Below are positions 25,748-35,273 of a stretch of 64,000 nucleotides of DNA, in pieces. Position numbers and translations under genes: made by a program. The stretch is from an uncultured Corynebacterium sp. (lineage in GTDB: Bacteria > Actinomycetota > Actinomycetes > Mycobacteriales > Mycobacteriaceae). The notes beneath the pieces are model-generated. The model was given only the letters and a program-made list of their open reading frames with translations. It did not search any database and was not told the origin of the DNA. The DNA is taken from positions 62,001 to 126,000 of the forward strand of contig NZ_CAMIHD010000001.1 in NCBI RefSeq assembly GCF_946222835.1. The letters are read 5' to 3'. Within the stretch, counting starts at the first letter, position 1. Each line of letters opens with the position of its first letter.

Positions 25748-27612
25748 ATGTATCCGCATAATATCCACCCCGCGCTGGTGCCGGGCGTATCCATTGAGGA
25801 CCAAAAGGTTAAATACGGTGTGGATAAGCCGATCCTCTTTGTAGTGGGCGGACTTGTCGTTGCCTTCGTGATCTGGGGTGTGATTGCGCCTGAACAGGTC
25901 TTTGATGCCTCTTCGGCGGCGCTGGATTGGGTGATGCGCAATTTGGGCTGGATTTTTACCGCCCTGGCTACGTTTTTGATGTTCTTGCTTATCATCTTGG
26001 CGTTTTCTAAATACGGCAAAATCCCGCTCGGCCTCGATGGAGAAAAGCCCGAGTTTCCACGGTGAGCTGGGCTGCGATGCTCTTTGGCGCGGGCATTGGC
26101 ATCGGCATTATCTTCTTCGGTCCCTTTGAACCACTTAGCTACTACCTCTCGCCGCGCCCCGGTGCATACGAGGCTGCCAGCGATGAGGCGGTGCTAGGGG
26201 CCATGGCGCAGGCCGCCATGCACTGGGTCTTTAATGCTTGGGCTATTTACGCCATCGTCGGTTTGTGCGTGGCCTATGTGTCTTTCCGGCGCGGCCGCGT
26301 GCCGCTGATGAGTTCTATTTTGATGCCGCTTTTTGGCAATCGCTCCTCTGATTCCCTGCCCGCGCGCATCATCGATGGCCTGGCCATTATTGCTACTCTC
26401 TTCGGCACCGCCGCCACGCTTGGTATTGGTGCGCTGCAGATTGGCCGCGGCGTGGAATTGGTCAGCGGCTGGTCCACCACCGGCAACGCCGCGGCGCTGG
26501 TAATCATCGTGGTACTGTCCATCGGAACAATCTTTTCCGCCGTTTCCGGCGTGGCCAAGGGCATTCGGTGGCTCTCTAATATCAACCTGGTGCTGGCCAT
26601 GGCGCTGGCCTTATTTTTCTTCGTCGTGGGACCGACCGCCTTCTTGGCCAATATGCTGCCGGCCGTGGTGATTGAATATCTCGATGAAATGCCACAGATG
26701 TTCTCTGCCAACATGGGCGAGGGTGAAGACATGGTAGCCTTCCTATCCTCGTGGACCACCTTCTACTGGGCCTGGTGGGTATCCTGGTCGCCGTTTGTGG
26801 GAGTGTTCGTAGCCAAGATTTCGCGCGGGCGAACCATCCGCCAGTTCGTGCTCGGTGTGTTGCTTATTCCCTCGGCCATCATTGTCGCCGCTTTTACCAT
26901 CCTGGGCGGTATCACCATTTGGCTGCAGCGCCGCGATGGCGATATCGCCCCGGATGGCACGATCGATTCCATGCCGGCAGCGGAGGAAATCTTCTTCAAG
27001 GTCTTGGACCACTTCCCGGGAGCGGAGTGGATGGCGCCCATCGTCATTGTCATGTTGGTGGTCTTCTTCATTACTACGGCAGACTCTGCATCCATTGTGA
27101 ACTCGCAGCTCACCCAGCGCGGCAACCCCAAGCCAAACCCGGTGGTTACGGTCTTTTGGGTGGTGTGTATGGCCGGCATCGCCGTGGTTATTTTGCTTGC
27201 TGGCGGCCGCAACGCATTGCAGGGACTGCAGAATCTTATTACGGTGACCGCGCTGCCCTTTGCGGTCATTATTGTGCTCATGTGCATCGCGCTGGTGCGC
27301 GAACTGCGCCATGATCCTGCCTCCATCCGGCACTTCTACGAGGACGAGGCGGTTTCTAACGCGATTGTGCGCGGCGTGCGCGATTATGGCGATAACTTTG
27401 CTTTGTCCATCGAGCCGACGGAGGGGGACTACGCCACGGGCGCACACTTCAATTCCACTGCGGCCGAGGTGACCGAGTGGTATGCACGAACGGACGAGGA
27501 GGGCCGCGCCGTGGGCTATGACTACGAAGCTGGCGAATACGTGGATAATGATCCGTCAATCAAGAACGGTGAGTTCATCTCTCCCGTACCTGAGGAAAAG
27601 AACGAGGGTTAA
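25748..27612 (+). pseudogene. BCCT family osmolyte transporter, interrupted by a frameshift
   Basis: Betaine/carnitine/choline-type sodium-coupled transporters (BetP, EctP, LcoP relatives). Frame one (25748-26065) gives the N-terminus with IHPALVPGVSIEDQ, two helices, and FSKYGKIPLGLDGEKPEF; it then ends. Frame two (from 26062) resumes at SWAAMLFGAGIGIGIIFFG and runs 516 codons to the C-terminus, with the family signature WTTFYWAWWVSWSPFVGVFVAK split into WTTFYWAWWVSW and SPFVGVF. Adding one T in GAGTTT|CCACGG would rejoin EF-ST-V-SWAAM, so a single base seems to be missing near 26048-26053. The joined protein would be about 621 residues, the expected size. It may be a true inactivation, an assembly error, or a phase-variable state. 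Confidence 0.85.
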
Positions 27613-27626
27613 TACTTGACAAGTAT
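27612..27626 (+). promoter_or_regulatory. Palindromic operator candidate upstream of zupT
   Basis: ATACTTGACAAGTAT is a perfect 15-nt palindrome (7-bp arms, central A) 20 bases before the zupT ATG, where it would overlap the core promoter; a TAGGGT -10-like element follows at 27634-27639. Its position suggests binding by a metal-responsive repressor such as an MntR/DtxR-type protein. The specific regulator is inference. Confidence 0.5.
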
Positions 27627-27646
27627 TGTCAGGTAGGGTGCCAGCT

Positions 27647-28444
27647 ATGACCATTAGTACCTTTGCGTTCGCCTTCGCCTTAGTTCTGCTTTCGGGGCTT
27701 TCGACCTCCATTGGCGGCGCCTTGGCGGTGGGGAAGCGCCAACCTGGTCCGGCCTTTATGGCCGCAGCGCTGGGGTTATCGGCCGGTGTGATGCTGTATG
27801 TCTCCTTCATGGAGATTCTTCCGGAGGGCATTTCGCAGCTTTCCGACGCCCTCGGGGGCGAAGTCGTCGGTACTTGGGCCGCTGTCGGGGCGTTCTTTGG
27901 CGGCATCGCCGTCATTGCCATCATTGACCGGCTGGTGCCGGAAGAGATAAATCCCCATGAGCCGGCCACAACGGCTGAAGAAGCCCGACGCAAAAAACTG
28001 ATGAAGACCGGCGTATTTACCGCCTGCGCGCTGGGCCTGCACAATTTCCCTGAGGGCTTTGCCACCTTCTTATCTGGCCTCGAATCCAAGGAAATTGCGG
28101 TGCCGGTGGCGGTGGCAATCGCTATCCACAACATCCCGGAAGGCATCGCGGTGGCCGTCCCGCTGCGCGAGGCAACCGGTTCCCGCACGAAGGCTTTTTG
28201 GTGGGCCACCTTATCTGGTCTAGCGGAGCCGATTGGCGCACTCATTGGCTTCGGTCTTCTCATGCCGGTCATTGGGCCGGCGACGATGGGTATCAGCTTC
28301 GCAGCCATTGCGGGCATCATGGTCTTTATCTCGCTGGATGAGCTTTTGCCCACCGCGGAAGAAACCGGCGAGCACCATCATGCTATCTACGGCCTAATTG
28401 CCGGCATGGCCGTAATGGCGGTATCGCTGATGCTATTTATGTAG
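27647..28444 (+). CDS. zupT: ZIP family divalent metal transporter
   Basis: A 265-residue importer of zinc, iron, manganese and other divalent cations. It has eight predicted helices with the two ZIP signatures: HNFPEG in helix 4 (LGLHNFPEGFATF) and HNIPEG in helix 5 (AIHNIPEGIAVAVP), which make the binuclear metal site. The start ATG (27647) gives MTISTFAFAF and matches the family's N-terminus; the upstream TTG at 27626 would start inside the palindromic operator. It follows the BCCT transporter in the same direction but with its own promoter region. Confidence 0.92.
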   Translation: MTISTFAFAFALVLLSGLSTSIGGALAVGKRQPGPAFMAAALGLSAGVMLYVSFMEILPEGISQLSDALGGEVVGTWAAVGAFFGGIAVIAIIDRLVPEEINPHEPATTAEEARRKKLMKTGVFTACALGLHNFPEGFATFLSGLESKEIAVPVAVAIAIHNIPEGIAVAVPLREATGSRTKAFWWATLSGLAEPIGALIGFGLLMPVIGPATMGISFAAIAGIMVFISLDELLPTAEETGEHHHAIYGLIAGMAVMAVSLMLFM

Positions 28445-28465
28445 CTGGGGTATTGTGCTTGAGGC

Positions 28466-29413
28466 CTAAGCCTCCGCCGGCGTGGAGGAGGTGCTCGAAG
28501 TCTTGCCAAAGGAGGCCTTGACCGCCATGACGATGGTGGCGATCACCACGCCAAGCACTAGGCCGCACACCATGGACATGCCGGTATCTGCCAGCCAAGC
28601 CAAGGCACCGTTGGAAATCTTTTCCGTCACGGAGGCAATGAACTCGTGCGGTTGATCCATACCGAATTCGTGCAAGCCCTTGACCACGATATGGCCGCCG
28701 ACCCACAACATGGCGGCGGTTCCGATGACACCGATGATATCGAGTACAATCGGCATGCCCTTGACCAGCGCGTTGCCTATCGTGGACTTGCCATTGTGGC
28801 GCTCATTTAAAGCCATGCCAATATCGTCCATCTTGACCAACAGCCCCACGGCGCCGTAGACGCCCAAGGTCAGTAAGATGCCAACGAAGATAAGCGCCCC
28901 CAAGCGCATCCAGAACGGCTGGTCGATGACCTCGTTCAAGGAGATAACCATAATCTCAGAGGACAAGATGAGGTCAGTGGTAATAGCAGACTTGACCAAG
29001 CTGTCTTCCGCGTCGGCACCCTTTTCTTGCACCGACTCGGTTTCTTTCTCTCGGTGGGGAAGAAGGTGGTGCAGGATTTTCTCTGCACCCTCGAAGCAAA
29101 GGTAGGTGCCGCCGCACATCAAGATGGGGGTAAGTGCCCACGGGGCGATCCAAGAGAGGATCATGGCGATGGGCAAGATGATAATGAGCTTATTGATGAG
29201 CGAGCCCTTGGTGATACGCCAAATCATCGGCAGCTCGCGCTGCGGCTTAATTCCCTCCACGTATTGCGGGGTTACGGCAGCATCGTCGACGACCACGCCT
29301 GCGGCCTTTACCGAGGTTTTGCCCGCGAGGGCGGCCACATCGTCAACGCTGGAGGCTGCGGAGCGGGCGATCAGGGCGACGTCGTCAAGCAGGGCAAAAA
29401 GGCCACCGGCCAT
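28466..29413 (-). CDS. DUF808 family membrane protein (YedI-like)
   Basis: A 315-residue inner-membrane protein. The N-terminus GLFALLDDVALIARSAASS and the following DDVAALAGKTSVKAAGVV are the family signature, followed by about six to eight hydrophobic segments and a region QPHEFIASVTEKISNGAL between them. Function of DUF808/YedI is not known. Its ATG lies three bases after the stop of the DUF402 gene on the same strand, so it is the last gene of the operon running from 30682 to 28466. It converges on zupT; GAGGC/GCCTC at the junction gives only a small hairpin. Confidence 0.85.
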   Translation of the reverse strand: MAGGLFALLDDVALIARSAASSVDDVAALAGKTSVKAAGVVVDDAAVTPQYVEGIKPQRELPMIWRITKGSLINKLIIILPIAMILSWIAPWALTPILMCGGTYLCFEGAEKILHHLLPHREKETESVQEKGADAEDSLVKSAITTDLILSSEIMVISLNEVIDQPFWMRLGALIFVGILLTLGVYGAVGLLVKMDDIGMALNERHNGKSTIGNALVKGMPIVLDIIGVIGTAAMLWVGGHIVVKGLHEFGMDQPHEFIASVTEKISNGALAWLADTGMSMVCGLVLGVVIATIVMAVKASFGKTSSTSSTPAEA

Positions 29414-29416
29414 AAG

Positions 29417-29953
29417 TTATCCTTCTGGGGCTAGGGTAATGTCATCGGACCACGTCAAGTTTATCCCCTGATGTGCCAACCAAGCCATTGCATCATCGCC
29501 GCTGCGAGTAATGCCCTCGACCGCGGCTAATGTGGTGTCGATCGCTTTTTCTGCCTCCTTGGCCGAAATTAAATCGGCGGAGGTGGCAGCAGAAAGCTCA
29601 TCAATGTCGAGCACCGAAATGGGCTCGCCGCGTGTTGCGACAAGATCGACGTAGAGATCACGGGTGGTCCACACCGCGCCCTCGCGCTGGATCTCCGCAA
29701 CATCAATATAAAAGTCCTGGTGGACGTCTACGCCAGGACGGAAATGGAAGATATTGGCCCGCAAGTTGAGGTCAGGCAGCAGCCAAGATTCCAAGTAGCC
29801 GAAGCGCGGGTGATCGGCACCTCGCGCCATGTACAGACCAAACTCGGTCTCGGTGTAGGTATCGACTTCGCGCAGGAAACCTTTGGGATCGGTATTGGTG
29901 TACTCGGCAGTATTAAAGGTTTCGCGCTTGACCGGATGGAGATCCGCCGGCAT
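29417..29953 (-). CDS. DUF402 family protein
   Basis: A 178-residue cytoplasmic protein. DUF402 members include nucleoside-tri/diphosphatases and regulators of ribonuclease activity (FomD-like fold). The typical segments are NIFHFRPGVDVHQDFYIDV and the acidic RDLYVDLVATRGEPISVLDIDEL region, which carries Asp/Glu residues expected to bind divalent metal. The ATG at 29953 follows directly on the stop of the secreted-protein gene (TAG then ATG), and it is 3 bp from the DUF808 start, so all three are co-transcribed. The biochemical substrate is not evident. Confidence 0.8.
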   Translation of the reverse strand: MPADLHPVKRETFNTAEYTNTDPKGFLREVDTYTETEFGLYMARGADHPRFGYLESWLLPDLNLRANIFHFRPGVDVHQDFYIDVAEIQREGAVWTTRDLYVDLVATRGEPISVLDIDELSAATSADLISAKEAEKAIDTTLAAVEGITRSGDDAMAWLAHQGINLTWSDDITLAPEG

Positions 29954-30682
29954 CTACTTCACCTCGAGGAAGGCGGCAGTAGGTGCGAAATTACAGCGAG
30001 ACTCTTGGGTGTTCACGCCTCCGGATAACAGCGCGATGACAGTTCCTTTGCCGGTCTGGGCGGTGCCGGACAAGGTGGTGGGGCCGTCCTGGTTGATACC
30101 GTTATTATTCAGCGGGGTTATACCGCTGCGCAGGGTATCGAGATTGAACCACTGCACATTCATTCCACCCTGCTCGGGCGCGGCCGGTGGGGTGCCAAGA
30201 GCGGTAAAGAGGAAGACGGTTTCGCCGGGTTTTGCCCCAGGCGCTGGCATTTCGGTGGGGCCAGGAACGGCAATGGCCGAGCCCATGGCGTCACTGGTGC
30301 CACCGATGCAGTGCGCGGAAACCGTGGGCCAGTAGAACTGGCGGAAATTCGGGTTATTGCCCTCCGGCATAGCCACGCCGCCCTTGCCATCGCCGCCGCC
30401 GGCGAAGAATGCGAGGCCGGACAGGATTGCGTTGCGGGCATCTTCCGGAATCCAAGGCTGAGCCGCGAAGGCGCGGATGCGGTCCTGGGTTTCCTGATTG
30501 GGGCGGCCCAGCTCGTCGAGGGGGCTATGGGAAGAAGCCTGCTGGACCAGGGAAGAAAGGTCTGGTGCGGACGCCTGCGCTGGGGCGACGAGGGGAGAGG
30601 CGAGGCCAATGAGCGCGGCCGTGGCAGCGGCGATATAGCCGGTACGGCCGGATAGGCGCCAGGTAGTGCGGGCGTGGCTCAC
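29954..30682 (-). CDS. Secreted protein of unknown function
   Basis: A 242-residue product with a clear Sec signal peptide: basic n-region (TTWRLSGRTGY), hydrophobic core (IAAATAALIGLASPLVAP) and an AQASA cleavage site near residue 38. The mature part begins with a helical region rich in Ser/Gln and then a strand-rich domain with two cysteines (SAHCIGG and SRCNF) that could form a disulfide. It resembles conserved exported proteins of corynebacteria and mycobacteria, but I cannot name a function. The GTG start has AAGGAA eight bases upstream. A run of 14 G (C on this strand) lies about 31 bases before the start. Confidence 0.75.
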   Translation of the reverse strand: MSHARTTWRLSGRTGYIAAATAALIGLASPLVAPAQASAPDLSSLVQQASSHSPLDELGRPNQETQDRIRAFAAQPWIPEDARNAILSGLAFFAGGGDGKGGVAMPEGNNPNFRQFYWPTVSAHCIGGTSDAMGSAIAVPGPTEMPAPGAKPGETVFLFTALGTPPAAPEQGGMNVQWFNLDTLRSGITPLNNNGINQDGPTTLSGTAQTGKGTVIALLSGGVNTQESRCNFAPTAAFLEVK

Positions 30683-30712
30683 GATATCAATTCCTTGGGT
30701 GCGGTCTCGGAA

Positions 30713-30726
30713 GGGGGGGGGGGGGG
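30713..30726. repeat. Homopolymer tract of 14 G
   Basis: Fourteen consecutive G on the plus strand (C on the transcribed-gene strand) lie in the leader/promoter region of the secreted-protein operon. Such tracts are prone to slipped-strand mispairing and may vary in length. Confidence 0.9.
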
Positions 30727-30967
30727 CTATCGAACCCCATTTGTCACATTTGTAACAATATTACCTACAGTAACGATAATGATGGTTCAGGGGGTGTCAA
30801 GTGCTTTGGTCTTCTTTAAGAAACTTCGCTAGCTCTATACGGTGCGTTACGGGGTAAAGCCATACCCAATGCTGCATTTGGCCCTTTAAGGGGGTATCGT
30901 GGGAGCTCGTTCAAGATCAATTTCGCGCGCGCAAGCGCTGTAGATCCTCCGAAGGAGAACCCCACTA

Positions 30968-32878
30968 GTGAGTAATACCGAGTTCCGTAATGTTGCCATC
31001 GTCGCGCACGTTGACCATGGCAAGACCACCCTGGTCAACGGCATGCTGGAGCAGTCCGGCGCCTTTGGTGACCACGGTGAACACACGGACCGCGTCATGG
31101 ACTCCAATGATCAGGAGCGCGAGCGCGGCATTACCATCTTGGCCAAGAACACGGCCATTCACCGCAAGGGCCTGGGCAAGGATGGCCAGGATTTGATTAT
31201 TAACGTCATCGATACCCCGGGCCACGCCGACTTTGGCGGCGAGGTTGAGCGCGGTATTTCCATGGTGGACGGCGTCGTTTTGTTGGTTGATGCCTCCGAA
31301 GGCCCGCTGCCACAGACTCGCTTCGTGCTCACCAAGGCATTGGAAGCCAAGCTGCCGGTTATTATTTGTGTGAACAAGACCGACCGCCCAGATGCCCGTA
31401 TCGACGAGGTGGTCTCCGAGTCCCAGGACCTCCTGCTGGAAATCGCCGCTGGTCTTGAGGATGAGGAAGCCGCAGCAGCCGCCGAGGAGCTGCTCGACCT
31501 GCCGGTTCTCTATGCTTCTGGCCGCGCCGGCATTGCCTCTACCGAGAACCCAGGCGATGGCAATGTTCCTGAGGGCAAAGACCTGCAGCCGCTTTTTGAC
31601 GTCATTTATAACGTCCTCCCCGAGCCCTCCGCTACCGTCGATGCCCCACTGCAGGCGCACGTTACCAACCTGGATGCCTCCGACTTCCTGGGCCGTATTG
31701 CACTGTTGCGTATTTACGCAGGCCGCATCAAGAAGGGCCAGCAGGTCGCCTGGATCCACTACGACGAGGACGGCAACCAGCACACCAAGACCGTGAAGGT
31801 TGCCGAGCTGCTGCGCACCGTAGGCTTCGAGCGTCAGCCAGCTGAAGAGGCTATCGCCGGTGACATCGTGGCCATCTCCGGTATCTCCGACGTCATGATT
31901 GGTGATACCATCGCCGATCCGGAGCACCCTGAGGCTCTGCCACGTATCACCGTGGACGAGCCGGCCATCTCCATGACCATTGGTGTCAATACCTCCCCGA
32001 TGGCAGGCCAGGGTGGTGGCGATAAGCTCACCGCGCGTATGGTCAAGGCTCGCTTGGAGCAGGAGCTCATCGGTAACGTCTCCCTGCGCGTGCTGCCTAC
32101 CGAGCGCCCTGACGCCTGGGAGGTTCAGGGACGTGGCGAGATGGCACTGTCCGTGCTTATTGAGTCCATGCGCCGCGAGGGCTTTGAGTTGACCATCGGC
32201 AAGCCACAGGTTGTTACCAAGGAGATCGACGGCAAGACCTACGAACCGTACGAGATCCTCACCATTGACTCCCCGTCCGAGCACCAGGGGGCTATCACCC
32301 AGCTGCTGGCAGCCCGCAAGGGCCAGATGCAGGCCATGGATGTGCGCGAGGGCGACTGGGTACGCATGATCTTCCGTGTTCCTGCCCGTGGCCTCATCGG
32401 CTTCCGCACCCAGTTCATGACCGAGACCCGCGGTGCCGGCATTGCTAACTCGATTTCTGATGGCTTGGACGTATGGGCAGGCGAGATCAAGTCCCGCCCG
32501 ACCGGCTCCCTGGTTGCTGACCGTACCGGCCAAATCACCCAGTACGCGCTGATGCAGCTGGCTGACCGCGGCAATTTCTTTGTCGAGCCGGGCGCCGAAG
32601 CTTATGAGGGCATGGTCGTTGGTGCCAATAGCCGTGATGAGGATATTGACATCAACATCACCAAGGAAAAGAAGCTGACCAATATGCGCTCCGCCACGGC
32701 GGATGCCACGGTCACCCTTGCTAAGGCGCACACCCTCTCCCTGGAAGAGGCACTGGAGTTCTGTGGTAACGACGAGTGCGTCGAGGTCGCCCCAGACGTC
32801 CTCCGTGTGCGCAAGGTGGAGCTTTCCGCTACCGACCGCAAGCGTGCCGCTGCTCGCGCGAAGCAGATGAATAAGTAG
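30968..32878 (+). CDS. typA: Translational GTPase TypA/BipA
   Basis: A 636-residue ribosome-binding GTPase important under stress and low temperature. The G motifs are visible: HVDHGKTT at 14-21, RERGITILAKNT as switch I, DTPGHADFGGEVER as G3, and NKTDRP as G4. The EF-G-like domains III and V and the TypA-specific C-terminal domain (GLIGFRTQFMTETRG, VGANSRDEDIDINI) follow. The GTG start has AAGGAG about 10 bases upstream. Codon bias (GCC, CTG, GGC, CGC) is that of a well-expressed gene. The typA, lpqW-like, mshB order matches the mycobacterial Rv1165-Rv1170 region. Confidence 0.97.
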   Translation: MSNTEFRNVAIVAHVDHGKTTLVNGMLEQSGAFGDHGEHTDRVMDSNDQERERGITILAKNTAIHRKGLGKDGQDLIINVIDTPGHADFGGEVERGISMVDGVVLLVDASEGPLPQTRFVLTKALEAKLPVIICVNKTDRPDARIDEVVSESQDLLLEIAAGLEDEEAAAAAEELLDLPVLYASGRAGIASTENPGDGNVPEGKDLQPLFDVIYNVLPEPSATVDAPLQAHVTNLDASDFLGRIALLRIYAGRIKKGQQVAWIHYDEDGNQHTKTVKVAELLRTVGFERQPAEEAIAGDIVAISGISDVMIGDTIADPEHPEALPRITVDEPAISMTIGVNTSPMAGQGGGDKLTARMVKARLEQELIGNVSLRVLPTERPDAWEVQGRGEMALSVLIESMRREGFELTIGKPQVVTKEIDGKTYEPYEILTIDSPSEHQGAITQLLAARKGQMQAMDVREGDWVRMIFRVPARGLIGFRTQFMTETRGAGIANSISDGLDVWAGEIKSRPTGSLVADRTGQITQYALMQLADRGNFFVEPGAEAYEGMVVGANSRDEDIDINITKEKKLTNMRSATADATVTLAKAHTLSLEEALEFCGNDECVEVAPDVLRVRKVELSATDRKRAAARAKQMNK

Positions 32879-32889
32879 TCAGCATCACT

Positions 32890-33552
32890 CTAGGTGGTGG
32901 TGATTGCCGCTGAAGTGGCAACCACCGCTGCAACTGCTGCCGCCTCCTCTACTACGGCCTTGACCGCTGAGGAGGCGGTTTTGTCGTATTCCACCTCCTT
33001 TTTGATCTCCTGAATGCGTGCCCGCATTTCCCGCCGCTTCATGCCCTCTGCATCGTTTTTGAGCAGAGTATAGGCACCGGAGACTTCGCGGAGGATATCG
33101 AGGATGATGACGTCATTGACCTCGGCCGGACGCTGCGCCTGCAGCACCGAAACTAACCGCTCGCGCAGTTCTTCCTCTAATTCCAAGTCCGTCATGATGT
33201 AGCGGTCGCCGCCCCATTGCCACCACTTGGCTTTTTCCACATCGAGCTTTCCATTCGCGTGGAAATCCAAGGCGATGATTTCCCGCAGGGTAAACCAAGA
33301 AGCTTCCAGGAGGTCCTTCATACTAGCGGTCTTGTGCTGCTGCAGCTCCTCCCACGCCCAAGCCAAAACTGGGTGTTCTGGGCGCCGGGTGGTGGTCACT
33401 ACCTTCTTCTTTTCAGCAAGTTCGACGTGCCCACCCAGCAGTAAGTCCGCGAGCACGGTAGCGCGCAGGGCGGCTTCATTATTGGATACCCAATCTTCTT
33501 TCTTGCCATTGTCTTTGGTCAATAGCAGAAACATTTCTTGGCAGATGAGCAT
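32890..33552 (-). CDS. GPP34 (GOLPH3/Vps74-like) family protein
   Basis: A 220-residue protein starting MLICQEMFLLLTKDNGK, the standard opening of bacterial GPP34 proteins, with ATVLADLLLGGHVEL and a later basic/acidic helical region (DVIILDILREVSGAYTLLK). Eukaryotic relatives bind phosphatidylinositol-4-phosphate; bacterial members are frequent in actinobacteria and have no assigned role. A low-complexity Ala-rich end (VVEEAAAVAAVV) may be a membrane-associated helix. It is read opposite to typA and converges on it, with 11 bp between stops. Confidence 0.8.
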   Translation of the reverse strand: MLICQEMFLLLTKDNGKKEDWVSNNEAALRATVLADLLLGGHVELAEKKKVVTTTRRPEHPVLAWAWEELQQHKTASMKDLLEASWFTLREIIALDFHANGKLDVEKAKWWQWGGDRYIMTDLELEEELRERLVSVLQAQRPAEVNDVIILDILREVSGAYTLLKNDAEGMKRREMRARIQEIKKEVEYDKTASSAVKAVVEEAAAVAAVVATSAAITTT

Positions 33553-33641
33553 TGGGGCCTCCCTAATAGTTGTGGTGTGAGCCCGAGTCTAGCGCCAACA
33601 ATCTTCGTTTCAGCGGGGCAGAGGGACTAAAGTAGTCCGCG

Positions 33642-35273
33642 ATGAAAAAGAACCCGGCTTCACCAAGGCGCGCGGCGTCGGCAATGGCGGCGATGCTGAG
33701 TACCGCTAGCCTCGCTTTCTTAAGCGCCTGCGCGGCTAACCCCGGTCCACCACCGGTGGTGGAGGATAATTCCTCCGTGCTGCAAGAAGAACAGACCACC
33801 ACCACAGCGACCCCGGAAGAAGAGGCACCCCAAGACGCCGATTCCGCCCAGCGCCCTACCATCTCAGTGGGTGTGGACCCGCTGCGTGCGGGTTTGAACC
33901 CGCACCTTGTGGCCAATAACTCTGAGCTGGTGGATCAGATCGCAGAACTGGTGCTGCCCTCCACCTTTCATGGCGGGCGGAGGGACGCCGATATCCTCGA
34001 ATCTGCCTCTGAGATAAACGCCCCCAAGGGTGTGGCGCAGCGGGTGCGCTACGTGATTGCATCGCCTGCGCAGTGGTCAGATGGGACGCCCATTTCCGGC
34101 GCGGACTTTAGCTACCTGTGGAAGCAAATGACCACCACCGCCGGTGTGCGAGATCCTGCCGGCTACCATGCCATTTCGGCCGTCAACACCTCCGACGGCG
34201 GCCGCGTAGTCACGGTGGATTTTTCCCAGAAGGTGAAGGACTGGCACCTGCTTTTCCATAACCTACTGCCCTCGCACCTGCTGCAAGATGATAATTTCGA
34301 CTCTGCCTTGGCCGATAAGATCCCGGCATCTGCCGGACGCTTCCTTGTCGATAGCGTGGACCGCGGCCGCGGAGTCATTACCTTGAACCGAAACGACCGC
34401 TTCTGGGGCGCTAATCCAGCCCAAGTGGACGTCATCCAGCTGCGTGAGGTGCGTGATAGTACCCAGGCGCTGAATATGCTGCGCTCGGGACAGATCGGAT
34501 TCGCGGACTTTAGCCCGGACCAAACTTCAGAGGAGGCGTTAGGCCTTTTAGGGCATGTTTCGGAAAAAGCACTTACCCGTCCACGCCAACTGCGCCTGCA
34601 CATGTCCACCGCGCAAGGAGCGCTGGAAGAAAGGGCAGCGCGCCGTGGCTTGGCCTCGCTGATTGACACGGATCAGGTCGCTCGCTTGGCCACCGGCCGC
34701 GCCTCTAATCTGGAGCCCGGATATAACCCTATAAGCAAAAACACGGATCTTACTGCGTTGCGCACGCGCGCTAGCAAGAAACCGATTCGCTTTGCGGTGG
34801 ACCCTACTAGCCCCACTGCCTTGGCCGCGGCAAATACCCTCTACGATGTCCTGGAAGCCCACGGGATCGACGCCGAGGTGGTCTCCGAGCGCCTGACCAC
34901 AATAACTTCCAAGCTTTTGCCAACAGGCGAGGTTGATGCGGTGGTGACCTGGGAAGATATCTCCCTGAACTCGCTGGCCGCGGCAGACATCTTTAGTTGC
35001 GATGATAAGCAACCACTAGCAGGCGATTTGTCTGGAATCTGTCCGGATAATGCGGACGAGATTCGCGAGGAAATTTTGTCTGGGGCCATGAGCCCGAAGG
35101 AAGCGCTTCGCCGCATTCGAGAAGTGAACTCTAAGGAAGCGCTCTACGTGCCACTAATGGATGAGACGCGTATCCACGCGCTCGGGAAGGGTATTGTAGG
35201 CCCCGGTCAAAGCATTGATGATTGGGACGAGGGTCTTATCACCGCGCCCCGCTGGAGGATAGATGAAGACTAA
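33642..35273 (+). CDS. lpqW: LpqW-like substrate-binding lipoprotein
   Basis: A 543-residue lipoprotein: signal peptide with basic n-region (NPASPRRAAS), hydrophobic core, and lipobox LSAC with the lipidated Cys30, then a Pro/Thr/Glu-rich linker and an oligopeptide-binding (SBP family 5) fold. No ABC permease or ATPase genes adjoin it. In mycobacteria the gene at this place, between typA and mshB, is lpqW, which controls lipomannan/lipoarabinomannan synthesis rather than peptide uptake. I infer the same here from synteny and fold. It overlaps the next gene (mshB) by 11 bases, so translation is probably coupled. Confidence 0.8.
   Translation: MKKNPASPRRAASAMAAMLSTASLAFLSACAANPGPPPVVEDNSSVLQEEQTTTTATPEEEAPQDADSAQRPTISVGVDPLRAGLNPHLVANNSELVDQIAELVLPSTFHGGRRDADILESASEINAPKGVAQRVRYVIASPAQWSDGTPISGADFSYLWKQMTTTAGVRDPAGYHAISAVNTSDGGRVVTVDFSQKVKDWHLLFHNLLPSHLLQDDNFDSALADKIPASAGRFLVDSVDRGRGVITLNRNDRFWGANPAQVDVIQLREVRDSTQALNMLRSGQIGFADFSPDQTSEEALGLLGHVSEKALTRPRQLRLHMSTAQGALEERAARRGLASLIDTDQVARLATGRASNLEPGYNPISKNTDLTALRTRASKKPIRFAVDPTSPTALAAANTLYDVLEAHGIDAEVVSERLTTITSKLLPTGEVDAVVTWEDISLNSLAAADIFSCDDKQPLAGDLSGICPDNADEIREEILSGAMSPKEALRRIREVNSKEALYVPLMDETRIHALGKGIVGPGQSIDDWDEGLITAPRWRIDED

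Noticed and set aside
26045..26065. TGA in the BCCT transporter as a selenocysteine codon
   Set aside because: The downstream homologous sequence is in a different frame, so a missing base explains the break; a Sec codon would keep the frame.
30965..32731. Open frame of 588 codons antisense to typA
   Set aside because: Shadow of a GC-rich, codon-biased gene; no domain, and typA is certain on the other strand.
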